A program made the position numbers and the translations under genes. 5,468 bases of DNA, from NCBI GenBank assembly GCA_024274995.1, contig JAJSAA010000222.1, positions 1 to 5,468 on the forward strand, written 5' to 3'. This DNA comes from Deltaproteobacteria bacterium (GTDB lineage Bacteria > Desulfobacterota > Desulfobulbia > Desulfobulbales > VMSU01). Below, in pieces: positions 1 to 5,468 of the stretch. Within the stretch, counting starts at the first letter, position 1, and each line of letters starts with the position of its first letter. The notes under the pieces were generated by a model. The model was given only the letters and a program-made list of their open reading frames with translations, ran no database searches and was not told where the DNA came from.

Positions 1-1
1 G

Positions 2-754
2 GTATTTTATCAGGTGGGCCGGGAACATCTCGACTGGTATATTGACGCCGGATTTAATCTCTTTAAACTCGGGGAAGAGGCCAGGGTCAGATTAGCCGAA
101 TTCGGTCTGGAGGGTGCCAGACGGGCCAGACTGCGTCAGGCACGGAACAGGGCGCTTCGTGACGGCCTGAGCTTTCGGATTACGTATCCGCCTCATAAAG
201 GTGAGCTGATGGATGAGCTGGGCCTTATTTCCGAACAATGGCTGAGTATGAAAAATGTTCGTGAAAAAAGATACTCCCTGGGGCGTTTCAGCCCGGAATA
301 TCTGAACGAATTCCCCCTGGCCCTGGTCTATGAAAATAACCGTGTTTCGGCCTTTGCCAATATTTTTATAACCGAGACCAAAGCCGAGGCGACAATTGAT
401 TTAATGCGTCATTTGCCAGAGGCCGGCAATAATACCATGGAGTTTCTTTTTATTGAATTGATGTTAGCCTTAAAGGCCATGGATTTTGCTGAGTTCAGCC
501 TGGGTATGGTACCGCTTTCTGGTTTCATGGAGCATGAAAATGCCCGTCTGTGGGATCGTTTCGGATTGCTAATATATAAAAAAGGCCGCCGTTTTTATAA
601 TTTTCAGGGGCTGCGTAATTTTAAGGATAAATTTAATCCTGAATGGGTGCCGCACTATCTCGCGACCACCAAAAAGGGGGTCAGCCCCTTTCTGACCCTG
701 GTGGATATCGCAGCCTTAATCAGTGGCGGGGTTAGAGGGGTGGTTAAAAAATAA
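2..754 (+). CDS. mprF: Phosphatidylglycerol lysyltransferase/aminoacyl-PG synthase (MprF), C-terminal part, 5' end outside window
   Basis: Only the last 250 residues are visible. The frame is open to the left edge and begins V-F-Y-Q-V, so the GTG at 14 is an internal Val codon and not a start. The fragment matches the C-terminal DUF2156/LPG_synthase_C (GNAT-fold) domain of MprF. Visible hallmarks are FYQV at residues 2-5, the K-LGEEARV block at about 22-29, then LEGARRARLRQARNR, a central TIDLMRH segment, and the family-typical end with FNPEWVPHYLA followed by a hydrophobic, Gly-rich tail ending in KK. Family knowledge: this domain moves an amino acid from aminoacyl-tRNA to phosphatidylglycerol at the cytoplasmic face, which lowers surface negative charge and raises resistance to cationic peptides. 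Full-length MprF also has an N-terminal membrane flippase domain, which cannot be judged here. Whether the amino acid is lysine or alanine cannot be told. The gene is followed by a 162-bp gap, so it may be transcribed separately from the downstream operon. Confidence 0.88.
   Translation, partial: VFYQVGREHLDWYIDAGFNLFKLGEEARVRLAEFGLEGARRARLRQARNRALRDGLSFRITYPPHKGELMDELGLISEQWLSMKNVREKRYSLGRFSPEYLNEFPLALVYENNRVSAFANIFITETKAEATIDLMRHLPEAGNNTMEFLFIELMLALKAMDFAEFSLGMVPLSGFMEHENARLWDRFGLLIYKKGRRFYNFQGLRNFKDKFNPEWVPHYLATTKKGVSPFLTLVDIAALISGGVRGVVKK
673..698 (+). repeat. Two overlapping, mutually exclusive 7-bp inverted repeats near the mprF 3' end
   Basis: AAAGGGG (673-679) pairs perfectly with CCCCTTT (685-691) across a 5-base loop. 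GGGTCAG (678-684) pairs perfectly with CTGACCC (692-698) across a 7-base loop. The two stems share bases, so only one can form at a time. They lie inside coding sequence about 55 bases before the stop codon. No T-run follows, so this is not a standard terminator. It may be chance. Confidence 0.35.
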
Positions 755-789
755 TCCGATCTCTGGATATTACTGAATGTCGTATCACT

Positions 790-854
790 GCTGAATATTT
801 ATGGTTACGAATTGAGGGTAGTTTCCAGTTCTCGCTGAATAGTTACATGAATTG
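790..854 (+). repeat. Imperfect direct repeat in the region upstream of the DedA-PAP2/two-component operon
   Basis: Copy 1 (790-814) and copy 2 (834-854) share three blocks in the same order with no mismatch: GCTGAATA, GTTAC and GAATTG. The copies differ only by 6 extra bases between blocks 1 and 2 in copy 1, and 2 extra bases (AT) between blocks 2 and 3 in copy 2. The copy starts are 44 bp apart, about four helical turns, which would place two bound proteins on the same DNA face. The repeat sits in the 162-bp non-coding gap (755-916), which holds no gene. It could be a tandem binding site for a regulator, possibly the OmpR-family protein encoded downstream. That role is inferred. Confidence 0.4.
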
Positions 855-867
855 TAAATAATTACAA
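843..867. promoter_or_regulatory. Alternating TTACA / TGTAA / TTACA half-sites, candidate operator
   Basis: TTACA (843-847), its reverse complement TGTAA (853-857) and TTACA again (862-866) start 10 and 9 bases apart, about one helical turn each. The last two lie inside a 6-bp-arm inverted repeat, TTGTAA-ATAA-TTACAA (852-867). The site is 50-75 bases upstream of the DedA-PAP2 start and overlaps copy 2 of the direct repeat. Spacing and symmetry suggest a protein-binding site, but the sequence is AT-rich and no specific regulator is recognised. I could not identify convincing -35/-10 boxes for the promoter this gap should contain. Confidence 0.3.
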
Positions 868-910
868 GCTGGTTTCTTAAGCGCAAATCGTTTGCCGGGG
901 GAACTTAAAC

Positions 911-914
911 AGGG
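911..914 (+). promoter_or_regulatory. Ribosome binding site (AGGG) that bears on the start choice
   Basis: AGGG lies 2 bases before the ATG at 917 and 5 bases before the ATG at 920. The second spacing is more usual, so translation may really begin at 920, giving a protein one residue shorter. A more distant GGGGGA (897-902) could also serve. The choice has no effect on the predicted domains. Confidence 0.5.
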
Positions 915-916
915 TT

Positions 917-2959
917 ATGATGCAGTTCAACTTTATGAATTTGGCAGCCTTTATCAGCCAGCATCCAACTCTGACCTATGGGGCAGTTTTTTTGGTTTCT
1001 GTCTCTGAGTCGTTGGCTCTTGTGGGGCTGTTAGTGCCCGGTACGGTGATTATGTTCGGGGTAGGGGCAGTTGTCGCCGTGGGCAGCCTGGGGCTTTTAC
1101 CCGTATTGGTGCTGGCGGCGGCTGGAGCCATTACTGGTGATGGAATCAGCTACTGGCTGGGGTACCATTATCAGGACAGTCTGCGGCGGATATGGCCCTT
1201 CAGCCGTTATCCGGCGATGCTGCAAAATGGTGAATCCTTTTTTCATCGTCATGGCGGCAAGAGTGTGCTTTTTGGTCGTTTTGTCGGCCCGGTTCGACCA
1301 GTAATTCCAGTGGTGGCGGGGATGCTGGGTATGGCACCGCTTAATTTCGCGGTAGTTAATTTTTTGTCGGCCGTAGGCTGGGCCTTGGCCTATATCCTGC
1401 CGGGGGTACTCTTTGGCAGTTCACTTGCCGTGGCCGGGGCGGTGAGCAGTCGTCTGGCGCTTCTGATTCTGCTTACCGTTGTCTCCTGCTGGCTTTTTGT
1501 TTCTCTGGGCCGCCGTCTGTTGCTGCTGGGCTTGCGCCGGGGATCGGGCTGGTTTAAGATGCTCAAGGAGTGGGCTGGAACTGAGGCCTCTGCCTTCTGG
1601 CTGCTCAGGCCGGTAAAAAAAATTATCATCTATCTGTTTCGTAATCAAGCTGGAGAGGAATGGTTTGTCGGCCTTATGGCTCTGGCGATTATAACGGCAG
1701 TCTGGGTCTTCCTGGGAATTTTACAGGATGTCCTGGCCCGAGATCCCCTGGTACTCACCGATCAAGCCGTTTATCATTTCTTTCAGGCCCTCCGCACTCC
1801 CTGGGCCGATCAAATCATGGTGGCGGTGACGGAGTTGGGAGATGCTTTTGTTAATATCGCTCTTACCGGTTCGCTGCTTCTCGTTTTAGTTATCCGTCGT
1901 TGTTACAGGGCTGCCGCTTTTTTGTTTCTTGCCATGGCCGGTGGTTTTCTCTTGGTGGTGGCTCTCAAATTGCTTATTCATCTGCCTCGCCCTGTTGTCA
2001 TCTATCATGGGGCAGCGGTCTACGGATTTCCAAGTGGTCATACCACTATGAGTGTAGTTCTGTACGGTTTCCTGGCCATCCTTATGGCTCGGGGGTTGGC
2101 CGGGGGCTGGCGTTGGGGGTTGGTGGTCAGTGCCCTGCTTTTTTCCTTTATAATCGCTTTTTCCCGACTTTATCTCGGTGCTCATTGGCTTTCTGATGTC
2201 TTAGGCGGCTTTTTTCTGGGAATCAGCTGGGTCGCTTTTCTTGGTATCGCCTATCACAGGAAACCGGATGTCGTTATGCCCCGCCGTCTGTTGATGCTGG
2301 TGGTTCTTCTAATTGTAATCAGTGCCGGGGGGTGGCATGTGAGAGAGCGGCATGCTATGGATTTAGCTTTTTACGCTCCCCGCCATAAATTGGAGGTCAT
2401 GAACTATTCGGCATGGCAAAATACGGGCTGGCGGACTTTGCCCGCCTGGCGGATTGATATGGCCGGGGAACGGGAACAACCCCTCACCATTCAATGGGCG
2501 GCCACAGCCGTTGATGTGAGGCGGTATTTATCAGACAAGGGCTGGCGGCAGCCACCGTTGTTGGGGGTAAAGAATATTTTGGGGATGTTTGCCCCGAATA
2601 CCCCGCTTATTGATCTGCCGGTTTTGCCTCATCTGCAAAATGGCCGGGCCGAGGCCCTGCTCTTTATACGCCGGGACGGCAATAGGCGTCTGCTCTTGCG
2701 CCTCTGGCCTTCTGATATTATGATTGACGGGAAGACGCCGCTTTGGATTGGTACTATTGAGAGTCAGAGCCGCCGTCATTTTACCGGTCTCATTACCTTG
2801 GCTCAGGCTGACAATACTTACAATCCCGCCCCTTTTATCAGAGATATCAACATGTTCGATTCCAGGCTGGTGCGGCGTAAAAAGCGCCATTATGAATGGG
2901 GCGGCCATGAGCGGGTTGTCTGGCAGGGCAGGGTACTGCTCATCTGGGCGAAAGACTAA
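917..2959 (+). CDS. DedA (VTT)-PAP2 phosphatase-LssY fusion membrane protein
   Basis: This 680-residue protein has three domains. Residues about 25-170 are a DedA/VTT domain, with E31, a PGT loop (41-43), GDGISYWLG (74-82), GRFVGPVRPVIPVVAG (120-135; R121 and R127 six apart as in the family) and W155. Residues about 250-445 are a complete PAP2 acid phosphatase: K351-x6-R358-P359, P372-S-G-H375, and S416-R417-x5-H423-x3-D427, with H375 and H423 the expected catalytic histidines. Residues about 480-680 match the LssY C-terminal domain, whose function is unknown. Hydrophobic segments fill both membrane domains, with a last one near 457-470 before the soluble LssY part. Family knowledge: some DedA proteins flip undecaprenyl phosphate, and PAP2 enzymes dephosphorylate undecaprenyl pyrophosphate or phosphatidylglycerophosphate at the outer membrane leaflet. 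Joining them suggests coupled dephosphorylation and return of a lipid carrier; the exact substrate is inferred. The start could be 917 or 920. It is the first gene of a probable operon with the two-component pair. Confidence 0.92.
   Translation: MMQFNFMNLAAFISQHPTLTYGAVFLVSVSESLALVGLLVPGTVIMFGVGAVVAVGSLGLLPVLVLAAAGAITGDGISYWLGYHYQDSLRRIWPFSRYPAMLQNGESFFHRHGGKSVLFGRFVGPVRPVIPVVAGMLGMAPLNFAVVNFLSAVGWALAYILPGVLFGSSLAVAGAVSSRLALLILLTVVSCWLFVSLGRRLLLLGLRRGSGWFKMLKEWAGTEASAFWLLRPVKKIIIYLFRNQAGEEWFVGLMALAIITAVWVFLGILQDVLARDPLVLTDQAVYHFFQALRTPWADQIMVAVTELGDAFVNIALTGSLLLVLVIRRCYRAAAFLFLAMAGGFLLVVALKLLIHLPRPVVIYHGAAVYGFPSGHTTMSVVLYGFLAILMARGLAGGWRWGLVVSALLFSFIIAFSRLYLGAHWLSDVLGGFFLGISWVAFLGIAYHRKPDVVMPRRLLMLVVLLIVISAGGWHVRERHAMDLAFYAPRHKLEVMNYSAWQNTGWRTLPAWRIDMAGEREQPLTIQWAATAVDVRRYLSDKGWRQPPLLGVKNILGMFAPNTPLIDLPVLPHLQNGRAEALLFIRRDGNRRLLLRLWPSDIMIDGKTPLWIGTIESQSRRHFTGLITLAQADNTYNPAPFIRDINMFDSRLVRRKKRHYEWGGHERVVWQGRVLLIWAKD
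1615..1622 (+). other. A8 tract forming an A_AAA_AAA slippery heptamer between the DedA and PAP2 domains
   Basis: Codons V233-K234-K235-I236 read GTA AAA AAA ATT, so the last A of Val plus two Lys codons make the canonical X_XXY_YYZ slip site. A -1 shift (or one extra A in the transcript) would continue N-Y-H-L-S-V-S and stop at TAA 1642-1644, giving a DedA-only product of about 242 residues. No clear stimulatory stem-loop was seen downstream, and the AAGGAG at 1565-1570 is about 45 bases upstream, too far for a dnaX-type stimulator. Slippage is therefore unproven. Confidence 0.3.
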
Positions 2960-2963
2960 GGGG
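2958..2963 (+). promoter_or_regulatory. Ribosome binding site (AAGGGG) fixing the response-regulator start
   Basis: AAGGGG overlaps the TAA stop of the DedA-PAP2 gene and lies 6 bases before the ATG at 2970. It supports 2970 as the start and suggests translational coupling within one transcript. Confidence 0.7.
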
Positions 2964-2969
2964 CAGTCA

Positions 2970-3650
2970 ATGAAGATACTCATTGTTGATGACGAACGGG
3001 CCTTGTTGGAACAGCTGCGGCGCGCTCTTACCGAGCAGCGTTATATGACGGAGACAGCGGAAGACGGCGAAGAGGCCCTGGAACGAATTTTTGATCTTCC
3101 CTTTGACCTGATTATTCTGGATATCATGCTGCCCAAAAAAGACGGCCTGACTGTACTGCGGGAGATGCGGAGGGCCAGTATCAATACTCCGGTCTTGATG
3201 CTGAGTGCCAGAGGCGGTAGTGATGACAAAATTAAGGGGCTTGATCTTGGGGCGGACGATTACCTCGCCAAACCTTTTTCACTTGATGAGCTTCTGGCCC
3301 GTGTCCGGGCTCTTTTCAGGCGTTTTGGCGCTCAGAAGGATGCCCGGCTTCTAATTAATGATCTCTGTCTTGATTCGGTAAGCCGTGAGGTCACAAGAGG
3401 CGGCCGGACACTTGAACTCACAGCCCGGGAATTCTCCATCCTGGAGTTTCTCCTCTATAATAAAAATCGAGCGGTCTCCCGTTTCAGTCTGGCTGAACAT
3501 GTCTGGGGAGATGCTTTTGATCCATTCAGTATGTCCAATTTTATGGACGTCCATATCAAGAATTTGCGCCGTAAAATTGGTGACTCCGGGCGGGGAGGTA
3601 TAATTAAGACCATCCGTGGAGTTGGTTATATTGTCAGGGACAGGGACTGA
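2970..3650 (+). CDS. OmpR/PhoB-family response regulator
   Basis: This is a 226-residue DNA-binding response regulator of normal family length. The receiver domain (about 1-115) has the acidic pair D7-D8, the phospho-acceptor D51 in LIILDIMLP, switch residue S79 in VLMLSARG, and K101-P102. A winged-helix output domain (about 126-223) has the typical LTAREFSILEFLL, the FMDVHIKNLRRKIG recognition-helix region and the IKTIRGVGYIV wing. The frame stays open upstream into the preceding gene, but the receiver fold begins at MKILIVDDE, and the ATG at 2970 has AAGGGG in front, so this start is firm. Ten bases separate it from the gene upstream and its stop overlaps the kinase start, so it is co-transcribed with both. 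It is presumably phosphorylated by the adjacent kinase and acts as a transcription factor. Targets cannot be read from the window, though the repeats before 917 are a candidate autoregulatory site. Named relatives (CusR, QseB, PhoP) cannot be told apart by eye. Confidence 0.95.
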   Translation: MKILIVDDERALLEQLRRALTEQRYMTETAEDGEEALERIFDLPFDLIILDIMLPKKDGLTVLREMRRASINTPVLMLSARGGSDDKIKGLDLGADDYLAKPFSLDELLARVRALFRRFGAQKDARLLINDLCLDSVSREVTRGGRTLELTAREFSILEFLLYNKNRAVSRFSLAEHVWGDAFDPFSMSNFMDVHIKNLRRKIGDSGRGGIIKTIRGVGYIVRDRD

Positions 3651-3652
3651 TG
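3648..3652 (+). promoter_or_regulatory. TGATG stop/start overlap between regulator and kinase
   Basis: The regulator stop TGA (3648-3650) shares its A with the kinase ATG (3650-3652). AGGGA occurs twice upstream (3636-3640 and 3642-3646), and the first copy has the more usual spacing of 9 bases. The overlap indicates translational coupling, typical of co-expressed regulator-kinase pairs. Confidence 0.75.
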
Positions 3653-5035
3653 ACCGTCAGGAAAAAAATCGCCCTGCTGATTACGGCGGCGGGTTTTGGG
3701 GCCAGTCTGATCTTTTCGGCGATTATTTTCTGGCAGATGGTGGAGCAGCCCAGGCGGATTATTGATGTCGAGTTGCTGGCTGTCGCTAAGCGGGCGGTGC
3801 TGATTGTCGATAAGCGTCTGTGGCAGGGACGGGCCCCCGCCTTTGTCGGCGATGACGGCTATTGGCTGAAGATTTATCTCAAAGGCAAAAAGAAGCCGCT
3901 TTATCAATCCAAATTAGCGAAAATAGTAAAGCTGCCGGAACTGCGGGTGGATGAAAGTATCACGGTGAGCCGCACCATTCCAAGAACCAGGATCGAACTG
4001 GGCCAGGATGATGAAAATGAGGTAACTTTTCGGATGAGGAAGTTTGCCATTGCCGGTGGCGATGGCCATAAATTTATTGTCTGTGCGGCCCGGCCTGTGG
4101 AGGTGATTGTCGAAGAATTGTGGGATATATCTGTCGGCGTTCTCAGCAGTCTGCTTTTTTCCAGTCTCCTGCTGCTGGCAGCGAGCTATTTTGTGGCCGG
4201 TATTATTCTTGAACCGGTGAGAAGAATAAACGATCAGACCCGCGAAATTACTGAACGACATCTTGACCGCCGGATTCCAGTGGGTGGTGAGGGGGATGAA
4301 TTCAGTACTCTGGCCAGAACCTTGAACAAGGTCTTTGAACGTCTGCAGCGGGCCTTTTTAAGCCAGAAGAGGCTGCTTAGTGACACCTCGCATGAGTTAA
4401 AAACGCCGTTGACCATGATTCGGTTGTCGTTGGATGAATTACGTTCCGCCGATGCCGCGCAGGGCAACAGGTGCTCAGAAATTATTGACAGAATGACAAC
4501 GCAGACCCTGCGCATGGAGCGGCTGATTAAAAATTTACTTGATCTCTCCGCCCTGGAAATTTTGACCAAGATGCCCAAAGAACCAGTAAATTTAGCAATA
4601 TTGCTCTCTTCTTTAATTCAGGATTATCAATTATTGGCGGAGGCGGGAAATATAGCACTTAAATCTCATTTCCCGGCCCAGCTTATGGTGCCGGGAAGGG
4701 TGGAAAAATTAGAACGGGCCTTTTCAAATATTATAGATAATGCCATTAAGTACAATAAGGCCGGCGGCTGGGTAGAGATAAAAGGCGGTACGGTGGGAGA
4801 TAAGGTCACAATAGTCATAACTAATACGGGGGCAGGCCCGTCAGAAGTTGAACTTTCGCGGATTTTTGAACCATTTTACCGGATTGAAGAATCCAGAGCT
4901 TTACGTTATGGCGGCTCTGGTCTGGGGCTGAGTATTGTTAAACGCATCATCGAACTCCATAATGGAGAGGTGAAGATGGAATGTCTTACGGATGGCCGGG
5001 GAATACGCGTGACGGTTATCCTTATGGGGCTTTGA
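3650..5035 (+). CDS. Membrane sensor histidine kinase, HAMP type, CusS-like
   Basis: This 461-residue kinase is the partner of the regulator encoded just upstream. A first membrane helix (about 8-29) is followed by an extracytoplasmic sensor region (about 31-159), a second helix (about 161-186) and a HAMP linker (about 187-239, starting after EPVRRIN). The dimerisation/phospho-acceptor domain contains S247-H-E-L-K-T-P253, with H248 phosphorylated. The ATPase domain has an N-box (N360-IIDNAIKYN369), a G1 box reading N392-T-G-A-G396 instead of DxGxG, an F-box (FEPFYR, 406-411) and a G2 box (GGSGLGLSIV, 421-430). The N in G1 and the YRIEESR spacing resemble heavy-metal-sensor kinases of the CusS group, so the enzyme should be active. 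The sensor region is rich in both Lys/Arg and acidic residues, including DDENE at 120-124. I recognise no named sensor domain, so the ligand is unknown. Metal, envelope stress and cationic peptide are all possible, the last two being hinted at by the neighbours. Confidence 0.94.
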   Translation: MTVRKKIALLITAAGFGASLIFSAIIFWQMVEQPRRIIDVELLAVAKRAVLIVDKRLWQGRAPAFVGDDGYWLKIYLKGKKKPLYQSKLAKIVKLPELRVDESITVSRTIPRTRIELGQDDENEVTFRMRKFAIAGGDGHKFIVCAARPVEVIVEELWDISVGVLSSLLFSSLLLLAASYFVAGIILEPVRRINDQTREITERHLDRRIPVGGEGDEFSTLARTLNKVFERLQRAFLSQKRLLSDTSHELKTPLTMIRLSLDELRSADAAQGNRCSEIIDRMTTQTLRMERLIKNLLDLSALEILTKMPKEPVNLAILLSSLIQDYQLLAEAGNIALKSHFPAQLMVPGRVEKLERAFSNIIDNAIKYNKAGGWVEIKGGTVGDKVTIVITNTGAGPSEVELSRIFEPFYRIEESRALRYGGSGLGLSIVKRIIELHNGEVKMECLTDGRGIRVTVILMGL

Positions 5036-5058
5036 GCCTGTTTATAAGTAACTTTGCC

Positions 5059-5468
5059 TTATTGAATATCTATAGTTGACCAGGCGGTGGTAAGTGTATT
5101 GGTTGGACAACTGCTGTCCTGGGCTGTAAGCCGAAAACGATATCCACTGCCCGGGGTGGAGGCTCCGGTCTGTTGGACAGTAACATTTGTTCCGCTGCCG
5201 GTGAGTACAAAACCGCCGGGATTAGTCGATTGCCAGTTAAGAGCCCAGTTAGTCAGATTGCCGATCAACGGCCCTGAGGTGGTAAAATCCTGCTGGCAGG
5301 TAACTGAATTATCGGCCTTGCAATTTAGTGTAACCGTGGCGGGAGTAACGGTCAGGACGCCGTTGTTGACGGTAATGGGCAGCAGTTTGGTATCGGTTAC
5401 ATTATTATTATCAGTAAGCTTAACCTCCACATTATAATTACCGGCACAACTGCCGATGGTGCCGGTAA
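5059..5468 (-). CDS. C-terminal end of a secreted, Ig-like beta-rich protein; 5' end outside window
   Basis: The reverse strand is open from the right edge to a TAA at 5059-5061, giving 135 visible residues. The GTG at 5430 is an in-frame Val inside the gene, since coding continues upstream as T-G-T-I-G-S-C-A-G-N-Y-N. The sequence is rich in Thr, Asn, Val and Gly with alternating hydrophobics. The stretch NYNVEVKLTDNNNVTD resembles the last strands of an Ig/cadherin-like repeat, and VLTVTPATVTLNC appears to begin another beta domain that runs to the C-terminus. Four cysteines (visible residues 7, 49, 57 and 120) could form disulphides, which fits export. No anchor, sorting signal or catalytic motif is visible in this part. 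It could be the end of an adhesin, a surface-layer protein or a large pilin-like protein, but I cannot identify it. It converges on the kinase gene with 23 bp between the stops, so it is not part of that operon. Confidence 0.7.
   Translation of the reverse strand, partial: TGTIGSCAGNYNVEVKLTDNNNVTDTKLLPITVNNGVLTVTPATVTLNCKADNSVTCQQDFTTSGPLIGNLTNWALNWQSTNPGGFVLTGSGTNVTVQQTGASTPGSGYRFRLTAQDSSCPTNTLTTAWSTIDIQ
5438..5468. repeat. Perfect 10-bp inverted repeat, 11-base spacer, touching the right edge
   Basis: TTACCGGCAC (5438-5447) is the exact reverse complement of GTGCCGGTAA (5459-5468). The repeat lies within the minus-strand coding sequence (around the residues T-G-T-I-G-S-C-A-G-N). The right arm ends exactly at the window edge, so the pairing may extend further. 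It could fold as a stem-loop in either transcript or be a chance or codon-driven symmetry. Confidence 0.5.

Noticed and set aside
14..754. mprF starting at GTG 14
   Set aside because: The frame continues to the window edge with V-F-Y-Q, which belongs to the conserved FYQV motif, so the true start lies upstream of the window.
812..840. TTGAGG (812-817) and CTGAAT (835-840), 17 bp apart, as a sigma-70 promoter
   Set aside because: The -10 matches only three of six consensus bases and overlaps the direct repeat, so it cannot be told from chance.
2724..2969. An N-terminal extension of the response regulator overlapping the DedA-PAP2-LssY gene
   Set aside because: The extension lacks receiver-like sequence and overlaps well-supported LssY coding. 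The family start MKILIVDDE at 2970 has its own ribosome site.
2531..2983. Minus-strand open frame of 150 residues opposite the LssY domain
   Set aside because: Its composition is low-similarity, and it lies opposite a real domain and crosses into the next gene's start. It looks like a shadow of plus-strand codon bias.
3662..3668. A7 run near the kinase start as a phase-variation switch
   Set aside because: The run is explained by two Lys codons plus the next Ile codon in a normal positively charged N-terminus, and seven A is short for a switch.
4823..4837. Loss of the Asp in the kinase G1 box (NTGAG) as a sign of an inactive kinase
   Set aside because: Asn at this place is frequent in CusS-like kinases, and the H, N, F and G2 boxes are intact.
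5028..5043. Terminator after the kinase gene (GGCT-TTG-AGCC then GTTT)
   Set aside because: The stem is only 4 bp, overlaps the stop codon and is followed by just three T. It is too weak to call, although some terminator for the convergent genes is expected nearby.
5087..5437. Plus-strand open frame of 116 residues at the right end
   Set aside because: It lies opposite the minus-strand Ig-like frame, which has the protein-like composition and runs through the window edge. The plus frame has no ribosome site or domain character.

Overview
The window holds four same-strand genes (one cut by the left edge) and the tail of a convergent gene that enters from the right edge. The coding style fits a mid-GC Gram-negative bacterium, with standard stops, AGGG-type ribosome sites and a DedA/PAP2/LssY fusion beside an OmpR/CusS-type two-component pair. 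A Desulfobacterota-like (delta-proteobacterial) host is my best guess. It rests on general resemblance only, because there is no rRNA or marker gene here.

Layout. Bases 2-754 encode the C-terminal catalytic part of an MprF-type aminoacyl-phosphatidylglycerol synthase. Bases 755-916 are a 162-bp AT-rich gap with no gene. It carries an imperfect direct repeat and alternating TTACA/TGTAA half-sites, and is the likely control region for what follows. Bases 917-2959 encode a 680-residue membrane protein that fuses a DedA (VTT) lipid-carrier transporter domain, a complete PAP2 phosphatase domain and an LssY C-terminal domain. After a 10-base gap comes an OmpR/PhoB-family response regulator (2970-3650). 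Its stop codon overlaps by one base the start of a CusS-like membrane histidine kinase (3650-5035). These three genes look like one operon. A 23-bp gap separates the kinase from the convergent end of a secreted-looking, Ig-like beta-rich protein on the minus strand (5059 to the right edge).

How the genes may work together. MprF modifies (and in full-length form flips) anionic phospholipid. DedA proteins include undecaprenyl-phosphate flippases. PAP2 enzymes include undecaprenyl-pyrophosphate and phosphatidylglycerophosphate phosphatases. A two-component system encoded directly downstream suggests a regulated envelope-lipid or lipid-carrier recycling module. This is inference from domains and gene order; the signal, substrate and target genes are not visible.

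The most useful leads are: (i) this module; (ii) an A8 tract placed exactly as an A_AAA_AAA slippery heptamer in the linker between the DedA and PAP2 domains, where a -1 shift would give a DedA-only protein of about 242 residues; (iii) the repeated motif upstream of the operon; and (iv) a perfect 10-bp inverted repeat at the right edge. Nothing in the window looks like a mobile element, CRISPR array, tRNA or rRNA.
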